Shown here piece after piece: positions 16,525-25,309 of a stretch of DNA of 64,000 bases. The position numbers and the translations under genes are program-made. Location of the stretch: NCBI RefSeq assembly GCF_003688895.1, contig NZ_REFV01000011.1, positions 1-64,000 on the forward strand, read 5' to 3'. A model generated the notes under the pieces. The model did not search any database, had not been told where the DNA came from, and was given only the letters and a program-made list of their open reading frames with translations. Each line of letters begins with the position of its first letter. Positions within the stretch are counted from its first letter, which is position 1. Origin of the DNA: Dokdonia sinensis. Its GTDB lineage: Bacteria > Bacteroidota > Bacteroidia > Flavobacteriales > Flavobacteriaceae.

Positions 16525-17574
16525 CTAGCTTAAACTTTTAAGCGCTTTAATGAGCGCTTGATTCTCTTGTAAAGTTCCCACGGTAAATCGTAAGGTATTC
16601 TCACATAAGGGTTGAGAGCTCCGATTGCGTACTACTATTCCTTTTTTTATGAGTTCGTCGTAACGAGTGTTTGCATCATCTACCCGTGCCAAAACAAAAT
16701 TTGCATCCGAAGCGAAAATCTGCGTCACAAAAGTAACTTCCCTTAAAGCATCGAGGAGCGCATTTCTATTATTTAAAATAAGGTTTACTTCCTCATTAAC
16801 TTCATTTACAGCTACCACTCGCTCATAAGCCTTTACTTGTGTAAGTTTATTTACATTATAGGGTGGTTTAATTTTGTTCAAGACATTTATAATTTCTTCG
16901 CTCGCAAAGCATAACCCTAAGCGTATTCCTGCAAGTCCGTAGGCTTTAGATAATGTTTGTGTTACGACCAAGTTGGGATAATTAGACAATTGAGTTATCC
17001 AACTTTCGGCGGGAGCGAAATCTATATAGGCTTCGTCTATGACTACTAATCCCGAGAAAAGTTCTAAAATTTCAGTAATCACCTGAGCGCTTATGAGGTT
17101 TCCTGTAGGATTATTAGGCGAGCAGATAAATATCATTTTAGTATGAGCATCTACCTCCTTAAAAATAGCACTGATATTCGGTTGGAATTGCTCGTTCAAT
17201 AATACTTCTCTATTCTCAATGTCATTTGTTGCACATAGTACGCCGTACATTCCATACGTGGGTGGCAGACTAATCACATTGTCTCTTCCAGGATTGCAAA
17301 AAGCTCTAAACAGTAAATCTAGTACTTCGTCGCTTCCGTTTCCTGCTAAAATTTGTTGGGTTGTTACACCCTTTTGACTTGCAATTAATGCTTTTAAATC
17401 TCCTTGCTTCGGGTCTGGATAACGATTCACACCATTTTCAAATGGATTTTCGTTTGCATCTAGGAACACCATTTCTTGGTCAAAATCTGTAAACTCATCC
17501 CGCGCAGAGCTGTAGGGCTTCATCCTCGCCACATTGGGGCGGATAAGGTTTTTTAAATTAAATTGTTTTTTCAT
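16525..17574 (-). CDS. hisC: Histidinol-phosphate aminotransferase
   Basis: 349-residue PLP enzyme of fold type I, converting imidazole-acetol phosphate with glutamate. PLP Lys is in [32 protein letters not shown] and CSPNNPTGN are typical cofactor contacts, and the C-terminal LRFTVGT Arg binds the substrate carboxylate. Start overlaps the hisD stop (ATGA), so the genes are translationally coupled. Confidence 0.96.
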   Translation of the reverse strand: MKKQFNLKNLIRPNVARMKPYSSARDEFTDFDQEMVFLDANENPFENGVNRYPDPKQGDLKALIASQKGVTTQQILAGNGSDEVLDLLFRAFCNPGRDNVISLPPTYGMYGVLCATNDIENREVLLNEQFQPNISAIFKEVDAHTKMIFICSPNNPTGNLISAQVITEILELFSGLVVIDEAYIDFAPAESWITQLSNYPNLVVTQTLSKAYGLAGIRLGLCFASEEIINVLNKIKPPYNVNKLTQVKAYERVVAVNEVNEEVNLILNNRNALLDALREVTFVTQIFASDANFVLARVDDANTRYDELIKKGIVVRNRSSQPLCENTLRFTVGTLQENQALIKALKSLS

Positions 17575-18854
17575 CTCAACTTATTTAAACGCAGGGTAAC
17601 GGCATTCTTATGCGCATCCAGTCCTTCGGCTTCGGCCATTAACTCTATGGCGTTTCCTATGTTTTGGATACCTGTTTCAGTAATTTTCTGAAAGGTCATA
17701 CTTTTCATAAAACTTTCCAGATTTACACCGCTGTACTGCTTTGCATAGCCATTTGTAGGTAAGGTATGGTTTGTACCAGAAGCATAATCGCCAGCACTTT
17801 CGGGCGTATAATTCCCTATAAAAACGGAGCCAGCATTGATAATTCCGTTCACATAAAAATCTTCGTCCTCCACACAAACTATGAAATGCTCTGGTCCATA
17901 TTTGTTAATCAAATCAAGTGCAATGGCATCATTCTCTACATAAATGAGCTTGCTATTTTCTATTGCTTTTTGAGCTATACGCTTTCGCGAAAGCGTACTC
18001 ATCTGTACTTCAATTTCCTTTTCTACATCCGAAATCAATTGCTTAGAGGTCGAAACCAAAATTACCTGACTATCTACTCCGTGTTCTGCCTGACTGAGTA
18101 AATCTGACGCTACAAAAGAAGCATCTGCCGTATCATCTGCCACGACAAGGAGTTCGCTAGGTCCAGCGGGCATATCTATAGATACACCAAACTTAGTCGA
18201 TAATTGTTTTGCCACAGTTACAAATTGGTTTCCTGGGCCAAATATCTTGTACACCTGAGGAATAGTCTCTGTGCCAAAAGTCATTCCGGCAATAGCTTGG
18301 ATTCCGCCCACTTTAAAGATCTTAGTCACACCGCATAAATTTGCCGTGTATAAAATGGCGGGATTTATATTTCCTTGTTTATCTGGTGGTGTACACAACA
18401 CGATTTCTTCACATCCCGCAATATTAGCAGGAACAGCGAGCATTAATATGGTAGAAAAAAGTGGCGCTGTGCCTCCCGGAATGTACAATCCTACCTTCTG
18501 GATAGGTCGTTTTTCTTGCCAGCAGGTAACTCCTTCGGTGGTTTGGACGGTAATTCTTTCGGTTTTTTGAGCGGTGTGAAATTTTTCGATATTGCTTTTG
18601 GCGAGTTGTATCGCTTCTTTCAGGTCGTCAGAAATAAAGTTCTTTGCGTCTTCTATTTCTTTCGCGGAAGCGTAATTATTCTCAAGCTCCACATTATCAA
18701 AAATGGAGGTGTACTTTGCTACGGCTGTATCTCCGTTTTCACGCACGTCCTTAAAGACACCGTTCACGGTTTCCTCTATGTCGTCTACTGTTTGTGTCGG
18801 GCGTTTTAAAATTGCCTCCCACTCGGCTGGATTTGGATTAAAACTTTTGTTCAT
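17571..18854 (-). CDS. hisD: Histidinol dehydrogenase
   Basis: 427 residues from the ATG at 18854, which overlaps the hisG stop by one base; the 26 residues upstream belong to another frame of hisG. It makes the last two NAD-dependent oxidations to histidine. Motifs: GLYIPGGTAPLFST, GPGNQFVTVAKQL, the zinc-site QAEHGVDSQ and the catalytic GPEHF. The STLSRKRIAQKAI segment is coded by a perfect 18-base palindrome; relatives have a similar TLPRKEIAEKA segment, so codons seem rewritten rather than inserted. Confidence 0.96.
   Translation of the reverse strand: MNKSFNPNPAEWEAILKRPTQTVDDIEETVNGVFKDVRENGDTAVAKYTSIFDNVELENNYASAKEIEDAKNFISDDLKEAIQLAKSNIEKFHTAQKTERITVQTTEGVTCWQEKRPIQKVGLYIPGGTAPLFSTILMLAVPANIAGCEEIVLCTPPDKQGNINPAILYTANLCGVTKIFKVGGIQAIAGMTFGTETIPQVYKIFGPGNQFVTVAKQLSTKFGVSIDMPAGPSELLVVADDTADASFVASDLLSQAEHGVDSQVILVSTSKQLISDVEKEIEVQMSTLSRKRIAQKAIENSKLIYVENDAIALDLINKYGPEHFIVCVEDEDFYVNGIINAGSVFIGNYTPESAGDYASGTNHTLPTNGYAKQYSGVNLESFMKSMTFQKITETGIQNIGNAIELMAEAEGLDAHKNAVTLRLNKLR
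17979..17996. repeat. Iterated palindrome, 18 bp perfect
   Basis: ACGCTTTCGCGAAAGCGT in hisD, read as TLSRKR. Confidence 0.9.
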
Positions 18855-19714
18855 TACAATACCATTTTTTCGATTGGGCAAACTAGAATTCCCTCTGCTC
18901 CTTCTTTCTTGAGTTCGTCTATTATGTCCCAAAATTGATTTTTATCGATGACGGAGTGCACACTACTCCAGCCAGATTGAGCTAGTGGCAATACCGTGGG
19001 ACTTTTCATTCCTGGGAGAATGCTTATTACTTTTTCTAGCTTTGCATCGGGTACGTTAAGTAATACGTACTTATACTTCTGCCCCTTTAAAACGGATTGA
19101 ATACGGAACTGCAATTTCTTAAGGATTGCGTTTCGGTTTTCATCTATGGTAGGAGACACGGTTAGTACAGCCTCGGAGGTGAGCATAACCTCTACTTCTT
19201 TTAAGTTATTCTTAAATAAGGTAGAGCCACTAGAAACGATATCACATATCGCATCTGCAAGCCCGATGTTAGGCGCAATTTCTACAGAACCATTAATAAT
19301 GTGTAAGTCTGCAGTCACGCCTTTTTCTGAAAGATACTTTGTAACGGTATTAGGGTACGATGTCGCAATGCGCTTGCCCTCAAAATCTTTTACTGAGGTA
19401 TAGGTATCTCCTTTAGGAATTGCAAGGGATACTTTGCATTTCGAAAAGCCCAGACGCTCCACAATTTGAAGGTCTTGTCCCTTTTCTATCAGCGTGTTTT
19501 CGCCTAGTATGGCAATGTCTACCACGCCATCTCTTAAATACTGAGGGATATCTCCATTACGTAGGTAAAAAACCTCAAGCGGGAAATCTCTCGCACTTGC
19601 CTTGAGCTGGTCTGTCCCATTATTTATGGAGATACCACAATCCTTAAGCAATTGTAGGGACTCCTCGTTGAGTCTACCTGATTTTTGAATAGCAATTCTA
19701 ATTTTTTCTTCCAT
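18854..19714 (-). CDS. hisG: ATP phosphoribosyltransferase, long regulated form
   Basis: First committed step of histidine synthesis. 286 residues from the ATG at 19714 (MEEKIRIAIQKSGRLNEES); a longer frame from 19795 runs through the attenuator hairpin and is not credible. The catalytic part (1-~215) has GDIPQYLRDGVVDIAILG and the PRPP-loop DIVSSGSTLFKNNL; residues ~215-286 form the ACT-like domain (YVLLNVPDAKLEKVISILPGMKSPTV) through which histidine inhibits long-form HisG. It is the first structural gene after the leader. Confidence 0.95.
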   Translation of the reverse strand: MEEKIRIAIQKSGRLNEESLQLLKDCGISINNGTDQLKASARDFPLEVFYLRNGDIPQYLRDGVVDIAILGENTLIEKGQDLQIVERLGFSKCKVSLAIPKGDTYTSVKDFEGKRIATSYPNTVTKYLSEKGVTADLHIINGSVEIAPNIGLADAICDIVSSGSTLFKNNLKEVEVMLTSEAVLTVSPTIDENRNAILKKLQFRIQSVLKGQKYKYVLLNVPDAKLEKVISILPGMKSPTVLPLAQSGWSSVHSVIDKNQFWDIIDELKKEGAEGILVCPIEKMVL

Positions 19715-19744
19715 TTTTTGCAATTTTATGAGCCATCCAAAACA

Positions 19745-19777
19745 AAAAACCCGTTTGAATGTCTCAAACGGGTTTTT
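19745..19777 (-). terminator. his attenuator terminator
   Basis: On the minus strand AAAAACCCGTTTGA, loop GACAT, TCAAACGGGTTTTT: a 14-bp perfect stem ending in T. It lies after the leader peptide stop and about 31 bases before the hisG ATG, the position of a transcription attenuator. Confidence 0.8.
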
Positions 19778-19799
19778 ACTATATGACTTATGCACATAC

Positions 19800-19859
19800 C
19801 TAACTACCTCGCTGAGCGATTGCTGTAGTATGGTGGTGATGTACTTGTGTTTTTCTCAT
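19800..19859 (-). CDS. hisL: Histidine operon leader peptide, 19 aa with four consecutive His
   Basis: The minus strand from the ATG at 19859 reads MRKTQVHHHHTTAIAQRGS and stops at 19800. Four tandem His codons (CAT CAC CAC CAT, 19830-19841) lie about 53 bases before the terminator stem. In enterobacterial attenuation, scarcity of charged tRNA-His stalls the ribosome on such codons and prevents the terminator from forming; the same logic is inferred here. I could not identify the competing antiterminator pairing with confidence. Confidence 0.75.
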   Translation of the reverse strand: MRKTQVHHHHTTAIAQRGS

Positions 19860-19868
19860 TGTCTGGTA

Positions 19869-19899
19869 CAAATGTAAATGTCTTAATTGTTAAAAACAA
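19869..19899 (-). promoter_or_regulatory. his operon promoter
   Basis: On the minus strand TTG (19897-19899), 20 bases, then TACATTTG (19869-19876), matching the Bacteroidota -33/-7 consensus. Transcription would start a few bases before the leader ATG, so the leader is almost without a 5' untranslated region. Confidence 0.6.
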
Positions 19900-19945
19900 G
19901 TGGATAACGCAATTTTAATTTCTTTTTAAGAGGTTCTGTTTTACT

Positions 19946-19953
19946 TAATTTTG
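19946..19953 (+). promoter_or_regulatory. Possible -7 element of the OmpA-like gene
   Basis: TAATTTTG, 33 bases before the ATG, fits TAnnTTTG; no clear TTG at -33. Confidence 0.35.
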
Positions 19954-19986
19954 GTAGTATTATTTTTTGGGGAAATAGTACAACTT

Positions 19987-20745
19987 ATGAAAGGATTTCT
20001 GTCTGCGCTGTTCGTGTTTATAATATGGGCAGGAGCTAGCATATATTACCTTAGTCTAGGGGAAGAAAGGTCGGTGCATATTGCAACCGCGACAAACCCT
20101 TTGCCTATTGAGGAAGAAAATGAAACTCCAAGGGAAACTCCTCTTTCTCAAGAGACACTTACCGCTAATTCAGATAAAAATCTTGAAAGCTTAATTGAGA
20201 CAAATATAGACGACGCTCAGAAAACCCCGCAAAGAGATATCGACACGAATGAAGCGGAAATACAACGTTCTCCACAAATTGTAGATGCCCAGATACTGGC
20301 AGACGAAATCAAAAGAACGATTGCAATAAGTGATACTATTGATATAAATCGTGATGAACCAGAGCAATCTTTAGACAATGCTATAGTTATCACTAAAGGA
20401 CCGACTGTCTCGACAGAGACTTTTTATCCCAAATACGATAATACAGATCTTATTTTGGATAATAGGCTCGTCTCCTATGCCACCGATTTAAAGGCGCTTC
20501 TAGAAAAAAACCCAGAAAAAAAAGTAACCATTATAGGACATACAGATAATGTAGGAAATGGTGTTGATAATTTTCAAATTGCCCTACGCAAGGCAAGGCA
20601 AGTAAAATGGTATCTTACGAGTCGTAGAGGGATTCCCAGAAAAAAAATCACAGCAATATCACGTGGTGAGGAAGAGCCTATTGAAAGTAATGACAGTAAA
20701 TGGGGTCGTAGTAAGAATAACCGTATAGAAGTAATCATCGATTAA
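19987..20745 (+). CDS. OmpA-like peptidoglycan-binding protein with a membrane anchor
   Basis: 252 residues from the ATG at 19987. An N-terminal hydrophobic helix (about 2-21) anchors it, a low-complexity acidic/Thr-rich linker follows (about 25-140), and an OmpA C-terminal domain closes it (about 150-250), with the diagnostic TIIGHTDNVGNGVDNFQIALRKARQV and NNRIEVII segments. It probably tethers a membrane to peptidoglycan. The stop overlaps the start of the next gene (TAATG). Confidence 0.82.
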   Translation: MKGFLSALFVFIIWAGASIYYLSLGEERSVHIATATNPLPIEEENETPRETPLSQETLTANSDKNLESLIETNIDDAQKTPQRDIDTNEAEIQRSPQIVDAQILADEIKRTIAISDTIDINRDEPEQSLDNAIVITKGPTVSTETFYPKYDNTDLILDNRLVSYATDLKALLEKNPEKKVTIIGHTDNVGNGVDNFQIALRKARQVKWYLTSRRGIPRKKITAISRGEEEPIESNDSKWGRSKNNRIEVIID

Positions 20746-21389
20746 TGACCAATAGCATTTTCATCAATATTACACAAGAGAGTATATCGATACCCGTCGT
20801 ATATATCGAGGCTTTTGTGATGATGTTTGTGTCGTTTCTCATAGGTTATGTGGGCGCTAGGCTATATGCAAACCTTCAATACAAAAAACAAACTGCTACT
20901 TACGATCAAAAAATAATCGAACTTGAAAAGCAGGTTATAAAACTTAAGGAAGAGAATGATCGTGTTCCTGAAGATCGCTATCAAAAAGATAGAATGGATC
21001 AAGATTTTGAGCAGGTGAAGTTTCAAAAACGGGCATTTTCTGAGCACGTTTTGGCAGAAACAGTAGAGGTGATTACACCGCAAGGCATAAATTTTGATAA
21101 GATAGGCAGAGCCACAAGAGAAGAAAAAGACGATTTGCAGGAAATCATAGGTATAGGTCCCTATACCGAAACTAAGCTTAATGACTTAGGCATATACACC
21201 TATGATCAAATCAGCAAATTCTCTGATGAAGATATTGCCATTATTACAGATTTAATCAAGTTCTTCCCTGACCGTATAAAAAATGACAGGTGGGTGGCTA
21301 AGGCAAACGACCTTAAGTTCAAAAAGTCTCAACAAAACGATAACAACCACTCAAAAAAAAAGATGATGTATGAAAAAACCACCCGTTAA
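20745..21389 (+). CDS. Membrane-anchored coiled-coil protein with a helix-hairpin-helix domain
   Basis: 214 residues. One transmembrane helix (about 22-40), a coiled coil (about 50-90, KIIELEKQVIKLKEENDRVPEDRY) and a C-terminal helix-hairpin-helix unit (LQEIIGIGPYTETKLNDLGIYTYDQISKFSDEDI) of the flap-nuclease-like (DUF4332-type) group found in membrane proteins. Coupled to the OmpA-like gene. The stop codon TAA lies in the loop of the terminator hairpin (21373-21400), so the last residues are encoded by its ascending arm. Confidence 0.75.
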   Translation: MTNSIFINITQESISIPVVYIEAFVMMFVSFLIGYVGARLYANLQYKKQTATYDQKIIELEKQVIKLKEENDRVPEDRYQKDRMDQDFEQVKFQKRAFSEHVLAETVEVITPQGINFDKIGRATREEKDDLQEIIGIGPYTETKLNDLGIYTYDQISKFSDEDIAIITDLIKFFPDRIKNDRWVAKANDLKFKKSQQNDNNHSKKKMMYEKTTR

Positions 21390-21400
21390 GGTGGTTTTTT
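21373..21400 (+). terminator. Terminator overlapping the end of the HhH gene
   Basis: AAAAAACCACC, loop CGTTAA (containing the stop), GGTGGTTTTTT. Confidence 0.85.
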
Positions 21401-21406
21401 TAGTTG

Positions 21407-21422
21407 CGCTTTCGCGAAAGCG
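21407..21422. repeat. Iterated palindrome, intergenic
   Basis: CGCTTTCGCGAAAGCG between the terminator of the HhH gene and the convergent SPFH gene. Confidence 0.9.
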
Positions 21423-21432
21423 GAATTAATCC

Positions 21433-22248
21433 TTAGTTATTTCCTAATATCAAGGGAAGCCCAGATTCTCCAGATCCTATGACAATTACTTTGGAATTAG
21501 GTGATTCTGACAACTTAATAGTTGCATCTATTCCTTTATCCTGTAAGATCTTATCTGTGAGTGATGCACTTAATATTTGGTTTGCATCTGCCTTACCTTG
21601 TGCCTCTATACGTACTTTCTCTGCTTCCTTAGATGCCGTTACTAAACGAAATTCATACTCCAAAGATTCTTGCTCTTGTCTAAGTTTACGCTCAATAGCC
21701 TCTTTTATTGTGTTAGGCAGAGTTACGTCACGCACTAAAACCTCGTTAAGCTGAACATACTGCTTACTTAAAATAGTCTTCGTTTCTTCAAAAATCTCAT
21801 CTTGTATAGCATCTCTTTTACTCGAGTATAATTGCTCAGGTGTGTAACGACCCACAACGCTACGGGCAGCAGATCTAATGGCAGGCTGTATTACCCGCTG
21901 CAAATAATTTACCCCAAGACTCTGGTGTAGATTACCTAAATCATCATATACAGGCTCATACCAAGCAGAGGCATCTATCTGTATTTCTAGACCATTAGAG
22001 GACAACACCTTCATTTTTTCAAACAACTCTTGCTGTCGCACCTCATAAACATACACTTTGTTCCAAGGCAAGACAAGGTGAAATCCTTCTCCCATAGGTG
22101 GTTCATTTGTTACAACTCCGTCACCAAAAGTTTTAAATAACACGCCTGCCTCTCCAGAATCTATTGTTACAGCAGATTTTGCTAATACAATGACCAGCAG
22201 AATGACTCCGATTATAATAGGTAATCCAATTTTAGGTAATTTTTCCAT
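21433..22248 (-). CDS. SPFH/prohibitin-family membrane protein
   Basis: 271 residues: an N-terminal transmembrane helix (about 7-26) followed by an SPFH domain (VTIDSGEAGVLFKTFGDGV, VYVYEVRQQELFEKM) and a long charged helix (LRQEQESLEYEFRLVTASKEAEKVRIEAQGKADANQI). Prohibitins form membrane rings that modulate FtsH-type proteolysis or organise lipid domains. It is 26 bases downstream of the VWA gene on the same strand. Confidence 0.85.
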   Translation of the reverse strand: MEKLPKIGLPIIIGVILLVIVLAKSAVTIDSGEAGVLFKTFGDGVVTNEPPMGEGFHLVLPWNKVYVYEVRQQELFEKMKVLSSNGLEIQIDASAWYEPVYDDLGNLHQSLGVNYLQRVIQPAIRSAARSVVGRYTPEQLYSSKRDAIQDEIFEETKTILSKQYVQLNEVLVRDVTLPNTIKEAIERKLRQEQESLEYEFRLVTASKEAEKVRIEAQGKADANQILSASLTDKILQDKGIDATIKLSESPNSKVIVIGSGESGLPLILGNN

Positions 22249-22274
22249 AGTATTTTAGTTTGTTAATTTAGAGT

Positions 22275-24308
22275 TTAAGTAAGTCCATTATACTTGCGCA
22301 TAAACCACTCTAACGCAAGTAAGGCAACTAATGCTGCAAGTAACCAACGCCAATCTATTAAAGGTACAACATTTTCGTTGCTCTTTTGGATAGGCCGGTA
22401 TCTATCGTCAGTCACCAGATCATTGATGAGCATTTCCGTGTCGTCTATTGCGTATAGAGTCCCTTTAGAATCAGACGATAGCTTTCGTAGAGAAGCTATA
22501 TTTGCATTGAGAAATTGCTGCTCTACCTCAAAAGGGATAATAGTAAAACTCCCGCTTCTGGATATTCCTTGATCTTGTGCCGTTACTGTAAAAGAATACT
22601 CTCCTGCATCCAAATTACTCAAATCTATCTCATAACCGTTGCGTTGCAAAAGGAAAGGTGCAGCATACACTTCTTTTGTTTCTTTATTAACCACACGCAT
22701 ATTAAGCGTAGCCCTAGCGTCAAAAACATAATTCTTATCAAAATACTGACAGTAAATTTTTACATCACCATTGCCGTAATAAAAAGAATTAAAATCTACA
22801 TCGAGTCTTGATTTTTTCTTGTCAGAAGCTGCATATTGAACAAGTTTATCTACAAAATTATCGAAATCTTCAAAACTCCTTTTATCTAAAAAACTTTGTG
22901 CTCTCCATCTCCATAAGCCACTTCCCAGCAGATATACTGACCTCTTTCCGCCTTGGTCTGCTGCAAGGAGTAAAGGATCATCTGTACGGACTCGACCTAT
23001 ACGCTGATTAAGCGCAATATCAACCTCTCCATTTCTGGTGACTTCTCCAAAGCTATTCTCTAACGGCGGAAAATTCTCAAAACCTAAATCATCTATAAGA
23101 AAAGAAGAAAAATTCAAGTTAAGGTCTGCAAGTACGTCTTCCTTCTGACCTGTGATTTCCTTTCTTATTATAGATTGTACGCCGTTCAAAAATCGCCAAT
23201 CTGTCTCTTTTCCAGTAACTATAAAACTATTTTTCCCGAGACGATTGATCTCATCAAAAACGTTACTAAAATTTCGGTTGGGCTGATACATTAAGATTAA
23301 CTGATAATCGTTTAACTTTCCAAAACCCTCTGAGGGCTTTAGTAATGTGACAGAACGCAATCTGTTGCTTTCTATACTCTTTTTTAAAACACCGATATCC
23401 GGATGAACTAAATCTGAGATAATGGCAACGTTTGTCTTTTGGTCTATAACCTCAATAGCAAAATTCTTATAGTTATTGGTTGTATTCTTTTCACTATCTA
23501 TACTACTAAGAGCAATAGAAAACTGACGTACTCCAACCACCTCCGCAGGGAGAAGTACATTTATAACTTTAGAAACAACATTGGGTGAAAAATTAAGTGT
23601 TTCTCGATGTAATGTTTTTCCAGATGAGCTTATCGTAAGTTGCGTACTTATATCATTGGTGCCATTATAAGTGGCAAAAATTTCTACTGGAAACTGATTA
23701 TTGATATACGCATAGCGATTTACGTTAATCTGACCTAATTTGAGGTCGTCATAAACGATGGTATCTCCAGCCACGAGAGTATAAATAGATTGTTTAGTAT
23801 TTAGTAATGTGTACGCGTAATTTTTACCAAAGGTTTGATTACCATCACTCAACAGCACAACTGGAGCGACTTCGTTTTTATATAAAGTTTTTAATGAGTT
23901 AAGCGCTTGGGCAATATTTGTTTGTTTTTCAGAGAATGAGAGACTGTCTAGAGGTTCCGTAGTGGTTCCAAATTTAAAAAAGGTAATATCAAATGCTTCT
24001 TGAAGTTGTTCGCTTTCGCGAAAGCGTACCACCGCCTCTCTTACCCGTTTATCATATCCCAAGTGCTCAATACTTGCCGAATTGTCTACCGCTATAGCAA
24101 GTGCAGGCTTTTCTGTAAAGTAGGTAACTTGTTTGTATTTGGGATTTATTAGGAGTAGTAAGAGCCCGAATACAGTAAGAAAACGAAGCAACGCATAGAT
24201 TCGGTTACGACTCGTTTTATATTTTGATTTATAAAAATATTGAAACACCGCAATTCCCAAAGCGAGTATTGCGGCACCAATAATTAAAAATATCGTTGAT
24301 GTTTGCAT
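22275..24308 (-). CDS. Large membrane protein with VWA domain
   Basis: 677 residues: two N-terminal transmembrane helices (about 4-24, 38-58), a von Willebrand A domain (about 70-190) with the metal-site start AIAVDNSASIE, a long extracytoplasmic region of beta-sandwich character, and a C-terminal helix (WRWLLAALVALLALEWFM). This resembles proteins annotated as BatA-like or VWA membrane proteins in Bacteroidota, but the function is unknown. A palindrome inside the VWA domain encodes RFRES in VVRFRESEQLQ. Confidence 0.8.
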   Translation of the reverse strand: MQTSTIFLIIGAAILALGIAVFQYFYKSKYKTSRNRIYALLRFLTVFGLLLLLINPKYKQVTYFTEKPALAIAVDNSASIEHLGYDKRVREAVVRFRESEQLQEAFDITFFKFGTTTEPLDSLSFSEKQTNIAQALNSLKTLYKNEVAPVVLLSDGNQTFGKNYAYTLLNTKQSIYTLVAGDTIVYDDLKLGQINVNRYAYINNQFPVEIFATYNGTNDISTQLTISSSGKTLHRETLNFSPNVVSKVINVLLPAEVVGVRQFSIALSSIDSEKNTTNNYKNFAIEVIDQKTNVAIISDLVHPDIGVLKKSIESNRLRSVTLLKPSEGFGKLNDYQLILMYQPNRNFSNVFDEINRLGKNSFIVTGKETDWRFLNGVQSIIRKEITGQKEDVLADLNLNFSSFLIDDLGFENFPPLENSFGEVTRNGEVDIALNQRIGRVRTDDPLLLAADQGGKRSVYLLGSGLWRWRAQSFLDKRSFEDFDNFVDKLVQYAASDKKKSRLDVDFNSFYYGNGDVKIYCQYFDKNYVFDARATLNMRVVNKETKEVYAAPFLLQRNGYEIDLSNLDAGEYSFTVTAQDQGISRSGSFTIIPFEVEQQFLNANIASLRKLSSDSKGTLYAIDDTEMLINDLVTDDRYRPIQKSNENVVPLIDWRWLLAALVALLALEWFMRKYNGLT
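24011..24026. repeat. Iterated palindrome, 16 bp perfect
   Basis: CGCTTTCGCGAAAGCG inside the VWA gene, read as RFRES. Confidence 0.9.
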
Positions 24309-24351
24309 AAAGATTTCAAAATCAATTAAACCTGATTTTGAATGGGCCTAT

Positions 24352-25098
24352 TTAGGTGAGCATTCCTCCGTCTACATTAATCACTTGCCCTGTGATGTAA
24401 GCGCTCATATCACTTGCTAGAAAAACACAAGTATTAGCAATATCTTCTGGACTACCGCCGCGTTGTAACGGAATAGCCTTGCGCCATTGCTTTACGGTTT
24501 CTTCATCTAACTTTCCGGTCATCTCTGTCTCAATAAATCCAGGAGCGACAACATTTGTTCTGATATTACGTGATCCCAGCTCTAAGGCCATAGATTTTGA
24601 AAAACCAATCATCCCGGCCTTTGAAGCAGCATAGTTAGACTGACCTGCATTACCCTTTACTCCCACAACTGAACTCATATTAATGATGCTACCTTTACGT
24701 TGTTTAAGCATCGTGCGCTGCACCGCCTTTGTCATATTAAAAATAGACTTCAAGTTTACTTCGATTACTTTATCAAAATCTTCTTCTGCCATACGCATCA
24801 AGAGATTATCCTTTGTTATACCCGCATTATTTACGAGTATATCTATACTTCCGAACTCTTCTAAAACGTCTTCGGCTAGTTGTTTGGACTCATCAAAATC
24901 TGCAGCATTACTTTTATAACCTTTAGCTTTAATACCTAATGCATTTAATTCTTTCTCCAGTTCATTTGCAGCCTCTACAGAAGAGCTGTATGTAAATGCT
25001 ACATTAGCTCCGTGTTGTGCAAAAACTTCTGCAATTCCTCTTCCTATTCCTCTACTTGCGCCTGTGATAATGGCTGTTTTACCTTCTAATAGTTTCAT
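24352..25098 (-). CDS. fabG: 3-oxoacyl-[acyl-carrier-protein] reductase
   Basis: 248-residue short-chain dehydrogenase reducing beta-ketoacyl-ACP with NADPH in fatty acid synthesis. TGASRGIGRGIA (cofactor), NNAGITKDNLLMRM, catalytic Ser/Tyr/Lys in NMSSVVGVKGNAGQSNYAASKAG, and PGFIETEMT are all present; the NAGITKDNLLMRM signature is typical of FabG among SDRs. No other fab gene is adjacent. Confidence 0.94.
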   Translation of the reverse strand: MKLLEGKTAIITGASRGIGRGIAEVFAQHGANVAFTYSSSVEAANELEKELNALGIKAKGYKSNAADFDESKQLAEDVLEEFGSIDILVNNAGITKDNLLMRMAEEDFDKVIEVNLKSIFNMTKAVQRTMLKQRKGSIINMSSVVGVKGNAGQSNYAASKAGMIGFSKSMALELGSRNIRTNVVAPGFIETEMTGKLDEETVKQWRKAIPLQRGGSPEDIANTCVFLASDMSAYITGQVINVDGGMLT

Positions 25099-25166
25099 TT
25101 TATGCTATATTAATTGGTATGTTGTTGCTTTCAAAAATGATGTTCAGTTTATGGGTGGTTACGCTA

Positions 25167-25201
25167 CTTTGACTGCGCTCAGCACAAGTTTCGCGAAAGC
25201 G
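25167..25201. repeat. Composite repeat, intergenic copy
   Basis: CTTTGACTGCGCTCAGCACA, AG and TTTCGCGAAAGCG in the 211-base gap between fabG and sucD. Confidence 0.85.
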
Positions 25202-25259
25202 TTATAACCCTTCACAACCTACTTCAAATATAACAATTCCCATACCCAAAGCCATAAAA

Positions 25260-25283
25260 AAACCTCCCGATATTGGGAGGTTT
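25260..25283 (-). terminator. Terminator of sucD
   Basis: AAACCTCCC and GGGAGGTTT arms, extended by T on the minus strand. Confidence 0.8.
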
Positions 25284-25309
25284 CCTTTGATCCGATTTTG
25301 AATCATATC

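Noticed and set aside
18854-19795. Longer hisG start at 19795
   Set aside because: It would translate through the attenuator hairpin and the extra residues are not HisG-like.
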